Shown piece after piece: positions 7,880-14,950 of a DNA stretch of 18,665 nucleotides. The notes below the pieces were generated by a model that searched no databases, was not told where the DNA came from, and worked only from the letters and a program-made list of their open reading frames with translations. The stretch lies in NCBI GenBank assembly GCA_036397475.1, contig DASWIV010000389.1:1-18665 (forward strand), written 5' to 3'. The translations under genes and the position numbers were made by a program. The DNA comes from DASWIV01 sp036397475. Its GTDB lineage: Bacteria; JAJVIF01; JAPKYR01. Position 1 is the first letter of the stretch. Each line of letters begins with the position of its first letter.

Positions 7880-8862
7880 AAAAAATCATCCCCATACTCA
7901 TCCTTCTCACGCTCATCTCCTGCCGTCCCAAGGAGCCCGGCAGATATTACTTCGGCGATGGTGAATTCGAATTTGAAATTACGGTCGGAGCCAGGCAACG
8001 TATTGATGAAAACGCCTTCCATGAAGCCGGACAAGAGTCGAATTCGATGTTCCGGAATCTCGATCCTGTCGAGGGCGACATTATTGGCGCACTCAATGAC
8101 TCCGAACCGGGAGAAATTATCGACCTGAAAAATATGTGCGATATCGTGACTGATGCAATCGATTACTCAAACGAGTGCTATAACGCATTCGATCCTGCAC
8201 TTCAGATCATCTGGGACATTTATGAATTCAAGGATGGCGGTCGCTATGTAAGCCGGGATGAACTTACCGACGCGCTTCGGTATGTGGACATATCGAATCT
8301 CGAACTTACCGGAGATTGCAGAATCCTTAGAAAAAATCAGCATACGAGATTCGGCCTGGGACCTGCATGGAGCGGGGCGGGTTACGGGCTTGTATCAAAA
8401 AGTCTTATCGAACACGGAATATCTGATGTCCTTTTGCGTGTGGGGCAGACGTACGGGGTTATCGGCGGGAATCCGGCAGTAAATGTGGTCGAGATAAATT
8501 ATCCCCTTGAACCGGGCAGGGAGGATGCCATAACGATTCCTGTCGGGCATGTCAGGCTGCGGGAAGGGCAGTATTTATCGTGTCTTGACGATGATGAACA
8601 TTATTTCTTTGAAAGGGGAGAGCAGTACCACCAGGTCGTGGATCCTATCTACGGAAAGCCGGTAAGGAATGTAAGAATGGCTTGTATTGTGTCGCAAGAG
8701 TCGCCACTTCAGGCATCGATTTTCGCATATGCCCTAATGGTGATGGGTCCGGACAGGGGGATTGAATTTGTTAATGAGACTGATGGGGTCGAGGGGATAA
8801 TTTTCGATGAGAATTACGAAATACATGTCAGTTCGGGATTGGAAGATATATTCTGGAGATAG
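7876..8862 (+). CDS. ApbE-like lipoprotein, probably catalytically inactive
   Basis: A 328-residue lipoprotein with signal and lipobox LISC (Cys16). The body follows the layout of ApbE flavin transferases: FEFEITVG (31-38), LN followed by EPGEIIDL (73-84), AFDPALQIIWDIYEF (104-118), LGPAWSGAGYGLV (161-173), GISDVLLRVGQTYGVIGG (181-198), YHQVVDPIYGKPV (251-263) and a late Ala-rich helix (278-287). ApbE normally moves FMN from FAD to a threonine of Rnf/Nqr-type proteins. Several of its conserved residues are replaced: the Lys of the KGYAVD motif by Ala168, its Asp by Val173, the Thr of HIIDPRTG by Tyr259, and the metal-binding Asp and Thr of the 'DALST' helix by Gln279 and Phe283. I infer a flavin-binding or structural role rather than transferase activity. 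It is coupled to the upstream propeller gene and lies 311 bp upstream of the riboflavin genes. Confidence 0.75.
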   Translation: MKKIIPILILLTLISCRPKEPGRYYFGDGEFEFEITVGARQRIDENAFHEAGQESNSMFRNLDPVEGDIIGALNDSEPGEIIDLKNMCDIVTDAIDYSNECYNAFDPALQIIWDIYEFKDGGRYVSRDELTDALRYVDISNLELTGDCRILRKNQHTRFGLGPAWSGAGYGLVSKSLIEHGISDVLLRVGQTYGVIGGNPAVNVVEINYPLEPGREDAITIPVGHVRLREGQYLSCLDDDEHYFFERGEQYHQVVDPIYGKPVRNVRMACIVSQESPLQASIFAYALMVMGPDRGIEFVNETDGVEGIIFDENYEIHVSSGLEDIFWR

Positions 8863-8940
8863 GGGCGCAGGTCCAAAAGTTAACCTGGTGCTGATATTTA
8901 CTTCCTGAAATTTCTGGCAATTATTAAAAGATTTCCCATT

Positions 8941-8963
8941 AGCGCCACCCTTACGGATGGGCT
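8941..8963 (+). repeat. Hairpin of repeat unit 1
   Basis: AGC-(G bulge)-CCACCC, loop TTAC, GGATGG-GCT. This is a nine-pair stem with one C-A mismatch. It differs from unit 2 at two paired positions, and one of these is a compensatory C-G to T-A change. Confidence 0.6.
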
Positions 8964-9069
8964 CAGGTGCCAACCTTGTTCAATTAAACAGATAAGCCCA
9001 TGTGTTAACCTGGTGCTGATCTTGAATCACTCATAAAAATTCAATAACCGCAGGTGAAGCCGCACCATT

Positions 9070-9092
9070 AGCGCCAATCTTACGATTGGGCT
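9070..9092 (+). repeat. Hairpin of repeat unit 2
   Basis: AGC-(G bulge)-CCAATC, loop TTAC, GATTGG-GCT. All nine pairs are Watson-Crick. The loop, bulge and outer stem are identical to unit 1, while the two inner pairs differ in a way that keeps or restores pairing. Confidence 0.6.
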
Positions 9093-9158
9093 CAGGTTCC
9101 AAAGATGATACTTATCGGCATACGGCGATAGGCACTTTCATACGGTTACCCAAATGTC

Positions 9159-9164
9159 TATAAT
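9159..9164 (+). promoter_or_regulatory. Probable -10 box of ribBX
   Basis: A perfect TATAAT nine bases before the ribBX ATG. A weak -35 (TTTCAT, 9136-9141) lies 17 bp upstream. Transcription would begin within a few bases of the start codon, leaving no room for a Shine-Dalgarno. Confidence 0.4.
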
Positions 9165-9173
9165 TCAAAAGAA

Positions 9174-10352
9174 ATGTCCGTAACAGAAAAAGCTGGCTCC
9201 GAAGTCTACGACCGGATTGCTGAAATCCCGCAGGCTATTGAGGATCTGAAGAACGGGAAATTCATCATCCTTGTCGACGATGCCAATCGCGAGAACGAGG
9301 GCGACCTTGTTTTTCCCGCGCAGAACGCGTCGGCTGAAGTCATCAATTTTTATGAAACCCATGTTCGCGGATGGATCTGTGTTTCAGTAGCGCCGAATGT
9401 CGCTGAGAGCCTGAATCTATCCATGATGGTTGACAGGAACACCGAAAGGCATGGAACAGCATTCACTGTGACTGTAGATGCGGCCCACGGCACATCGACT
9501 GGCATCAGTGCCGCCGACCAGGCTGCCACAATACGAAAACTAGCTGATCCTGAATCGGTACCGGATGATTTTCTGCGTCCTGGCCATGTGCGTCCGATTC
9601 GCGCGAGGTCGGGTGGAGTCCTTGAAAGAGTCGGGCATACAGAGGCGGTTGTAGATTTGATGACCCTGGCGGGATTCCATCCGGCAGGAATTCTGTGTGA
9701 GATAAAAAATCAGGACGGGTCGATGGCGCGACTTCCGGACCTGAACGAGTACGCTGTAAAACATGATGTTCGCATTTACACAATACAGGATCTGATCGCG
9801 CACAGGCTAAGGTCGGAGCAGTTGATAAAGCGGTCGGTTGAATCTCTTGTGCATACGAAATGGGGCGAATTCACCGCGATCGGGTATGAAAGTGTTGTAA
9901 GGGAGGAGCAGCATCTGGCTCTTGTGTATGGCGATCCGGAGAAACTGAAAAAATCGAATGAACCGGCGCTGGTCAGGGTACACAATGCGCATGTGCTCTC
10001 CGATTTGTTCGCCGTACCGCTTTCGCCGGGTGAACCTGATAAAATTGACACCGCCATGAATATTATAGTGAAGAACGGCTCAGGCGCGTTCATCTATATC
10101 AGGTCGCGGCTTCGCGGGCAGAGGATGATAGAACAGTTAGTGGAAATGAAAGAGTCCGAGGAAAAAATACCCAAGACAAGGCTCGACACTTTACCCGAGG
10201 ATATGTCATTCCGCGCCTATGGTCTGGGGGCACAGATAATCCGTGACCTTGGCTACCATGACATCAAGGTAATTACCAACAGTCCGAAGGCGCATATTGG
10301 AATTGAAGGCTACGGAATCAAGATTGTCGGGCATGTCCCGATGACAGAATAG
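9174..10352 (+). CDS. ribBX: RibBX-type protein: 3,4-dihydroxy-2-butanone-4-phosphate synthase fused to a degenerate GTP cyclohydrolase II domain
   Basis: Residues 14-215 are an intact RibB domain, which makes 3,4-dihydroxy-2-butanone-4-phosphate from ribulose-5-phosphate. It shows the acidic metal loop DDANRENEGD (35-44), HGTSTGISAADQAATI (105-120), RPGHVRPIRA (135-144), GHTEA with His155, and CEI with Glu176. Residues about 225-392 align with GTP cyclohydrolase II (LVRVH at 266-270, AYGLGAQIIRDLG at 348-360, ITNSPK at 367-372). The three zinc cysteines expected after LVRVH are all absent (the segment reads NAHVLSDLFAVPLSPGEP), and the QEGRGIGL motif is replaced by SRLRGQRMI. The second half should therefore not open GTP. 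This matches the RibBX variant described from Proteobacteria. It is followed 74 bp later by ribH. A true cyclohydrolase must lie elsewhere. Confidence 0.9.
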   Translation: MSVTEKAGSEVYDRIAEIPQAIEDLKNGKFIILVDDANRENEGDLVFPAQNASAEVINFYETHVRGWICVSVAPNVAESLNLSMMVDRNTERHGTAFTVTVDAAHGTSTGISAADQAATIRKLADPESVPDDFLRPGHVRPIRARSGGVLERVGHTEAVVDLMTLAGFHPAGILCEIKNQDGSMARLPDLNEYAVKHDVRIYTIQDLIAHRLRSEQLIKRSVESLVHTKWGEFTAIGYESVVREEQHLALVYGDPEKLKKSNEPALVRVHNAHVLSDLFAVPLSPGEPDKIDTAMNIIVKNGSGAFIYIRSRLRGQRMIEQLVEMKESEEKIPKTRLDTLPEDMSFRAYGLGAQIIRDLGYHDIKVITNSPKAHIGIEGYGIKIVGHVPMTE

Positions 10353-10426
10353 TGAAAATGCTGTTGTTTAGCGTTAAAATAGGATTGTTGGGGTGAAATA
10401 CCACCTTACGGGGGAAATGAGAAAAT

Positions 10427-10894
10427 ATGGTCAATAAAATAGAAGGACATCTCGATGGCAGCGGACTGAAAATAGCGCTTGTCCAGTCGAGATTTAACGA
10501 ACTGATCACGGGTAAACTAGCCGAAGGCGCGATCGATGGACTTACGCGCCATGGGGTCAAGAACAAGGATATCGATCATGTCCTCGTACCCGGGTCGTTT
10601 GAGATTCCGCTCGCATGCAAAAAAGCAGCCGCGTCGGGAAAATACGACGCGGTTATCGCACTGTCGGCTGTAATTCGGGGAGCGACATCGCACAACGAAT
10701 ACATCGCGTCTGAAATGACAAAAGGCATCGCGCAGGGGTCGCTCGAGACAGGAATTCCGATAATATACGGGACAATAACATCCGACACGCTCGAGCAGGC
10801 TGTCGAGAGAGCGGGCGGCAAGGGTTCGAACAAGGGATTCTCAGCCGCCGAAGTCGCCATCGAAATGGCAAACGTCATCAAAAAAGTGAAATAA
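10427..10894 (+). CDS. ribH: 6,7-dimethyl-8-ribityllumazine synthase
   Basis: Penultimate enzyme of riboflavin synthesis, condensing the RibA/RibD-derived pyrimidine with the four-carbon phosphate made by RibB. The 155-residue length is standard. Hallmarks are SRFNE (21-25) with the aromatic residue that stacks on the substrate, VPGSFEIP (54-61), AVIRGATSH (81-89) with catalytic His89, TSDTLEQAVERAGGKGSNKG (118-137) with the phosphate-binding Arg128, and a C-terminal amphipathic helix. The residue after His89 is Asn where Phe is usual, a small deviation near the active site. The ATG at 10427 is weakly supported by upstream purines (GGGGGAAATGAG). The preceding gene supplies one of its substrates, so joint transcription with ribBX is likely. 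Confidence 0.95.
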   Translation: MVNKIEGHLDGSGLKIALVQSRFNELITGKLAEGAIDGLTRHGVKNKDIDHVLVPGSFEIPLACKKAAASGKYDAVIALSAVIRGATSHNEYIASEMTKGIAQGSLETGIPIIYGTITSDTLEQAVERAGGKGSNKGFSAAEVAIEMANVIKKVK

Positions 10895-10901
10895 TCTATC
10901 A

Positions 10902-11279
10902 ATGGACGATGAATTCAAAAATAACGGTGGAAGTACCACCACCGATTCCGATTTATTTCTCGTGAGGGCTCTGGACAGCACCATCCTTAACCATTATCCC
11001 GACGGTGTCAGTCTGATGAGGAAAGTCGAGGGTGGGAAGGTCCATGAGCTTCATAAGATTATCAAAGAACCGCTGAATCCTCACGCGGTCGCGAATTCGG
11101 AAGAGCTGACCGGATATTTATGGTCAACCGGAAAAAGTGTGACACTGGAACCGGGCGGGGGGATAACTGTCCGATGCTCGAGGAGCGGTGAGAAATTTGT
11201 ACTGGGACGGGCGTTTTTCAGGGACTCGGAAATAGAATACAGGATGCTGCACAAGATGATTGTGGAAGCATTAGGGTAA
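10902..11279 (+). CDS. Small protein of unknown function downstream of ribH
   Basis: I do not recognise this 125-residue protein. It begins only seven bases after the ribH stop and ends just before a terminator, so it is the last gene of the riboflavin transcript. The first 17 residues are polar and probably disordered (Asn, Gly, Ser, Thr, Asp). They are followed by alternating strands (LFLVRALDSTIL, GITVRCSRSGEKFVLGRAFF) and a C-terminal helix (EIEYRMLHKMIVEAL). There is no signal peptide, no membrane segment and only one cysteine. The composition resembles its neighbours and no longer frame overlaps it, which supports a real gene. A link to flavin metabolism rests on position only. Confidence 0.65.
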   Translation: MDDEFKNNGGSTTTDSDLFLVRALDSTILNHYPDGVSLMRKVEGGKVHELHKIIKEPLNPHAVANSEELTGYLWSTGKSVTLEPGGGITVRCSRSGEKFVLGRAFFRDSEIEYRMLHKMIVEALG

Positions 11280-11284
11280 AATAA

Positions 11285-11311
11285 GCGCCGGCGAAATCAA
11301 GCCGGCTTTTT
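11285..11311 (+). terminator. Rho-independent terminator after the riboflavin operon
   Basis: Stem GCCGGC (11287-11292) and GCCGGC (11301-11306) with an eight-base loop, followed directly by TTTTT. It lies 5 bp after the stop of the small unknown gene and 25 bp before purB. Confidence 0.85.
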
Positions 11312-11336
11312 AAATTCGTTAATTCAGGGACGCAAA

Positions 11337-12629
11337 ATGATCGAGCGATACACAACCAAGAGAATGGGAAAAATCTGGAGCGATGAGTACAGGTTCCGTA
11401 AGCAGATGGAGGTCGAGATCGCGGCGTGCAGGGCGTGGCACAAACAGGGTGTAATTCCCGATGAAGATATAAAGACAATTCTCGAGAAAGCGGATTTCGA
11501 TCTTGAAAGAATTTACGAGATAGAAAAGACCACGAACCATGAAACCGTTTCGCTGATCGAAGCGATATCCGAAAAGGTCGGTCCGGCAAGCAGGTGGATA
11601 CATAAGGGACTGACATCGTCGGATGTTCTGGATACATCGTTCGCTCTTCAGATAAAGGACGCATCGGAATTTATTCTGGAAGATTTAGAATCGATCACTG
11701 ATGCGATCGGCAGGCAGGCGTTGAATTATAAGGACACATTGTGTGTCGGACGTACGCACGGGGTCCATGCCGAACCGACAACTTTCGGTTTGAAGCTGCT
11801 CGTCTGGTACGACGAGATGCGGAGGAATATCAGGAGATTCAAATCCGCGACATTTTCAATGATGGTCGGAAAAATTTCCGGGGTGGTCGGCACCTACGCG
11901 TTTCTCGATCCTGAATTGGAAAAGGACGCGCTTGAATTTCTGGGATTGAACTCGCCGGTTGTGTCGAACCAGGTTATTCAGAGGGACCGCTACGCGGAGT
12001 ACATGGCGTCGCTTGCGATCATCGCGGGAACATTCGATAAGATGGCTGTCGAGATTCGGCATTTGCAGCGGACCGAGGTCGGAGAAGCGGCTGAGCCGTT
12101 CGGGAAGGGACAGAAAGGATCATCGGCGATGCCGCACAAGAAAAACCCGATGACGTGCGAACGGATTTCCGGGCTGGCTCGGGTCATTCGTGGGAATCTT
12201 GTCGCGGCGCTTGAAAACCAGGCGCTATGGCACGAGCGGGATATTTCGCATTCGTCGGTGGAGAGGGTTATCTTCCCCGATTCGTGCATCATCATAGATT
12301 ACCTGACTCCGAAGATAGTAAATATAATCGAAAATCTCTTGGTCAATGAAGAGCGGATGATGGAGAATCTCGAGCGGACAAAGGGAGCGCTGTTCAGCCA
12401 GAGAATTCTGCTCGCGCTTGCGGAGTCGGGGATGAAGCGGGAGGATGCGTATCCGATCGTGCAGGGAGCGGCACACAGGGCGATAGAGAACAGGACGGAT
12501 TTCCGGGATGAGCTTCGCGGCGAAAAGGAAGTGCAGGACAGGATAGGGGACAAGCTCGATGAGTTATTCGATTACATGTACTTCGTCCGCCACAGGGATG
12601 AGGCCTTCAAAAGAGCTGGATTGCTGTAA
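11337..12629 (+). CDS. purB: Adenylosuccinate lyase
   Basis: Cytoplasmic homotetrameric lyase that releases fumarate at two steps of purine synthesis (SAICAR to AICAR, adenylosuccinate to AMP). At 430 residues it is the shorter, Bacillus-type form. It shows TTNHETVSLIEAI (65-77), KGLTSSDVLDT (90-100), GRTHGVHAEP (138-147) with the general-acid His141, and the fumarase-superfamily signature GSSAMPHKKNP (261-271) containing the catalytic serine of the mobile loop. The start is preceded by AGGGACG eight bases upstream. It follows a terminator after only 25 bp, so it relies on a promoter squeezed against the hairpin or on read-through. No other purine genes are nearby. Confidence 0.96.
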   Translation: MIERYTTKRMGKIWSDEYRFRKQMEVEIAACRAWHKQGVIPDEDIKTILEKADFDLERIYEIEKTTNHETVSLIEAISEKVGPASRWIHKGLTSSDVLDTSFALQIKDASEFILEDLESITDAIGRQALNYKDTLCVGRTHGVHAEPTTFGLKLLVWYDEMRRNIRRFKSATFSMMVGKISGVVGTYAFLDPELEKDALEFLGLNSPVVSNQVIQRDRYAEYMASLAIIAGTFDKMAVEIRHLQRTEVGEAAEPFGKGQKGSSAMPHKKNPMTCERISGLARVIRGNLVAALENQALWHERDISHSSVERVIFPDSCIIIDYLTPKIVNIIENLLVNEERMMENLERTKGALFSQRILLALAESGMKREDAYPIVQGAAHRAIENRTDFRDELRGEKEVQDRIGDKLDELFDYMYFVRHRDEAFKRAGLL

Positions 12630-12650
12630 AGTCCGAAAATTATTATCTGC

Positions 12651-13225
12651 CTATTCCTCAAATACTTCAACGATGACAGTGCATACTGAAAATTCCTGGT
12701 GCGTGTCTGTAACGCAGAGGATGACAGTTCCATTATACGGCTCGTCGTAAATGTGTATTGGATTGTTGTCGGGACCGGTTAGGCATCGTCCACAGGTTCG
12801 GAGAAGATGCCATCGCCATCGAAGTCCCACTCGTAAGTGATTGAATCGCCGGGATCGGGATCGGAACATCCGGTTGCATCGAATTCGATTGAAGCTGGAA
12901 GCGAACCGATGTAGGGCATGTGGGTGATTGTGTTAATAACGCGGATGGGGGGATTGTTGAATTGGAGGGTGTATTTGGTGAATACCAGACCTTGTGCTGT
13001 TGCATACCCGCAATAAAAATCTCCCTCCCATGTTATAAAAAATGGATCAGCTGACGTCTGATCAATCAATCTCCAGCCTTCATCAGATTGAATATTTACG
13101 CTAATTATTTCCTCACCCAAGTGATTCTTTACAACTAATTCGTGGGGAGGTTCGAATGTATCAATATTGTAAGTATTGCCATACATATCCTCAATGTAAT
13201 CTTTGGGCTCACCAGCTGGGGTAAG
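12651..13225 (-). pseudogene. Remnant of a PKD-domain secreted protein, frameshifted and truncated
   Basis: Reading the minus strand from 13225, the frame encodes coding-like sequence (PKDYIEDMYGNTYNIDTFEP and on). It runs into a PKD domain (PASIEFDATGCSDPDPGDSI, then YEWDFDGDG) and stops at TAA 12779-12781, in the middle of the domain. The missing second half of the domain (LTGPDNNPIHIYDEPYNGTV, then VTDTHQEFSVCTVIVEVFEE) continues at once in the neighbouring frame to TAG at 12651-12653. The break is in GACGATGCCTAACC, and one missing base there explains it. At the other end, an in-frame stop at 13226-13228 leaves no signal peptide or good start codon (first ATG 13186). So both the 5' end and the frame are damaged. 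A single sequencing error could explain the frameshift but not the missing N-terminus. Confidence 0.75.
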
Positions 13226-13242
13226 TCAGTTGGTTAATTAAC

Positions 13243-13275
13243 TAAAATTGAAAGCGCCGGCATTGCTGCCGGCGA
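13243..13275 (-). terminator. Rho-independent terminator of the flagellar operon
   Basis: Inverted repeat CGCCGGC (13255-13261) and GCCGGCG (13268-13274), extended by one A-T pair around a TTGC loop. Read on the minus strand it is followed by the T-rich CTTTCAATTTT. It lies 55 bp beyond the fliF stop. Confidence 0.75.
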
Positions 13276-13329
13276 ATATAGATTATTCCATGTTGTAAGT
13301 CTTATTTATCTATCAGGACAGTTTTTATC

Positions 13330-14898
13330 TTATTCCTGCAGCCACGTCTTTATAACTTTTGCTGCCGACGCTGGATCTTCCTTGATCAGCTTTTCAATTT
13401 CCTCGCGTATACGCAGCTTTTCGAGTTCCTCGGGATCGCCGGTAGGAAGCTCGATCGGCTCATATTCTTCCTCGGGTATCTGCACTCCCGTTATGGCAGC
13501 TACACCCTGAATTGGCCTTCGGAGAGGATTGATGACAAAGAACCAGAGGATGAACAGTACGGCGAACACGATGATGAATCTCGTAACATTTTCCCATATC
13601 GCCTGCTTGTTAAGTTCGGCTTTCGCCGATGCCAGGTCCTCCTGAACCGAAGTATCGAATGGCCTGAACGCAACCGTGATGGTGTCTCCCTTGGTCGGAT
13701 CGAGCCCCGCAGCGGATAAGACAAGATTCTCTACTTCCGCTTCTTCCGAAGGATCGATAAGGCGTGTCGAGTTGGGATTATTTTTGTCGGTGTTGTCGAT
13801 GAGAACACTGACTGTAGCTTTTTTGATCGAGCCCGGTGCCTGTGTTCGCATCTCGTGCACTGATGAAGTTTCGTAATTTATGGTTTCGGTTGCCGATTCT
13901 GTTTCAAACGGCTGTTCGGACGTACCGGGGTAGGTAGGCAGATTGCTTTCAGTACCGGGTACCCCCGCGGCGGCGTTATATCCTTCGCCCGATGCCGACT
14001 GTTCAGTCCTCTCTTCGCTGACCTTGGGACCATGGTCGACACCTTCAAGCGGTTCGAAGGTCATGCTTTCTCTTGAGACCTGGTCAAAATCCATCTCGCA
14101 TGTAAAACTGACCGCGACCTTTCCCATGCCATAGGTATGTTCAAGGAGCGACCGGATATCATTCGCACGCTGGAGTTCGTAGTTGCGCCTGAACTCTTCC
14201 TGATCAGGCATGAGTCCGGCCGATGAATAATCCTGTGGACCTGTCAGGAGATTCATGTTCTGGTCGATGATCGTTACGTTGTCGGGGTTGGTAGCAATAG
14301 CGCCAGCGACGAACGTTTTCACCGCACCGATTTTTTCATCCGAGAGTCGCCGTCCGGCAAGTACATTCAAAACCACGCTGGCTACATTATCCTGCTGCTC
14401 TGCTATGAAGGGGGTGGGTTCCGACATAGTCAGGTGAACCCTTGCCGCGCTGATTTCCTCAAGGCTCATGAGGGTACGGGAAATTTCGCCCTCCAGCGCC
14501 CGGTTTCCCTGCTTGCGCTGGATGAAATCACTCATTCCGATCGTGTTTGAGTCAAATAATTCATAGCCGGTAACGCCCGACGGCGTGAATCCCGATGAAG
14601 CGAGGGTGATCCTGAGCTCATCGACCTGGTCCGCGGGGACGAGGATGGTCGCACCGCCATTTTTTACGTCGTATTCGATATTCCTGGATTGCAGCTCGGC
14701 GATAACTTCGCCTGCGTCGGCGGGATCGAGTCCGCCATAAAGAAGAGCCTGTGCCGGGGAGCGTACAGCGGTGACCCAGATAGCCAGTGCGATACCGGCA
14801 ATAATTATTGTCGATACCATTATCAGCCGCTCGCTCGCGTTCATGCGCAGCCAGAGCGACCGCAGCTGGTCTATAAAAGACGGGTTCTGATTTTCCAT
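13330..14898 (-). CDS. fliF: Flagellar MS-ring protein FliF
   Basis: Inner-membrane protein that builds the MS ring, the base on which the flagellar rotor and export gate assemble. At 522 residues it is slightly short for the family. The first membrane helix is at about 24-44. It is followed by the YscJ/FliF ring-building domains (ALLYGGLDPADAGEVIAELQ, then SGVTGYELFDSNTIGMSDFIQ, then TLMSLEEISAARVHLTM). A long low-complexity, Glu/Ser/Thr-rich periplasmic stretch follows at about 285-360, then the second membrane helix at about 441-456. The cytoplasmic tail ends in ASAAKVIKTWLQE, the segment that normally docks FliG. A GGGGG run lies just upstream of the ATG. It is the last gene of the operon in view; fliG does not follow. 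Confidence 0.95.
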   Translation of the reverse strand: MENQNPSFIDQLRSLWLRMNASERLIMVSTIIIAGIALAIWVTAVRSPAQALLYGGLDPADAGEVIAELQSRNIEYDVKNGGATILVPADQVDELRITLASSGFTPSGVTGYELFDSNTIGMSDFIQRKQGNRALEGEISRTLMSLEEISAARVHLTMSEPTPFIAEQQDNVASVVLNVLAGRRLSDEKIGAVKTFVAGAIATNPDNVTIIDQNMNLLTGPQDYSSAGLMPDQEEFRRNYELQRANDIRSLLEHTYGMGKVAVSFTCEMDFDQVSRESMTFEPLEGVDHGPKVSEERTEQSASGEGYNAAAGVPGTESNLPTYPGTSEQPFETESATETINYETSSVHEMRTQAPGSIKKATVSVLIDNTDKNNPNSTRLIDPSEEAEVENLVLSAAGLDPTKGDTITVAFRPFDTSVQEDLASAKAELNKQAIWENVTRFIIVFAVLFILWFFVINPLRRPIQGVAAITGVQIPEEEYEPIELPTGDPEELEKLRIREEIEKLIKEDPASAAKVIKTWLQE

Positions 14899-14950
14899 TT
14901 GTGCCCCCGTAGGCTAAATTCAGGTTATATTCGTACGCTCGTTTATATGC

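Larger units (their letters stand above)
8863..9173 (+). repeat. Non-coding region with two tandem, structured repeat units upstream of ribBX
   Basis: These 311 bp carry no convincing gene. An identical 17-nt block (GTTAACCTGGTGCTGAT) occurs at 8879-8895 and 9004-9020. A second block of about 37 nt occurs at 8936-8972 and 9065-9101 with only five differences. The spacing is 125-129 bp, so the array is about 1.9 units. The right end of a third, degenerate hairpin block (GCAGGTCCAAAAG) can be seen at 8867-8879, directly after the lipoprotein stop codon. The last 70 bp hold the likely ribBX promoter. Confidence 0.75.

Noticed and set aside
8734..8973. Minus-strand frame across the end of the lipoprotein gene into the repeats
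   Set aside because: No family resemblance or ribosome site; it overlaps the ApbE-like coding end and a structured non-coding repeat.
8879..9101. CRISPR array or integron attC sites
   Set aside because: There are only two units, spaced 125-129 bp, with no cas genes or integrase. GTTAACC does not fit the GTTRRRY core of attC.
8861..9173. FMN riboswitch (RFN element) upstream of ribBX
   Set aside because: The region starts with AGGGGCGCAGG, but the rest of the conserved RFN core and its six-stem layout are not present. The hairpins seen are a two-copy repeat of a different kind.
12779..13186. Intact small PKD protein of 135 residues
   Set aside because: It stops in the middle of the PKD domain and the rest of the domain is in the next frame, so it is treated as part of a frameshifted remnant.
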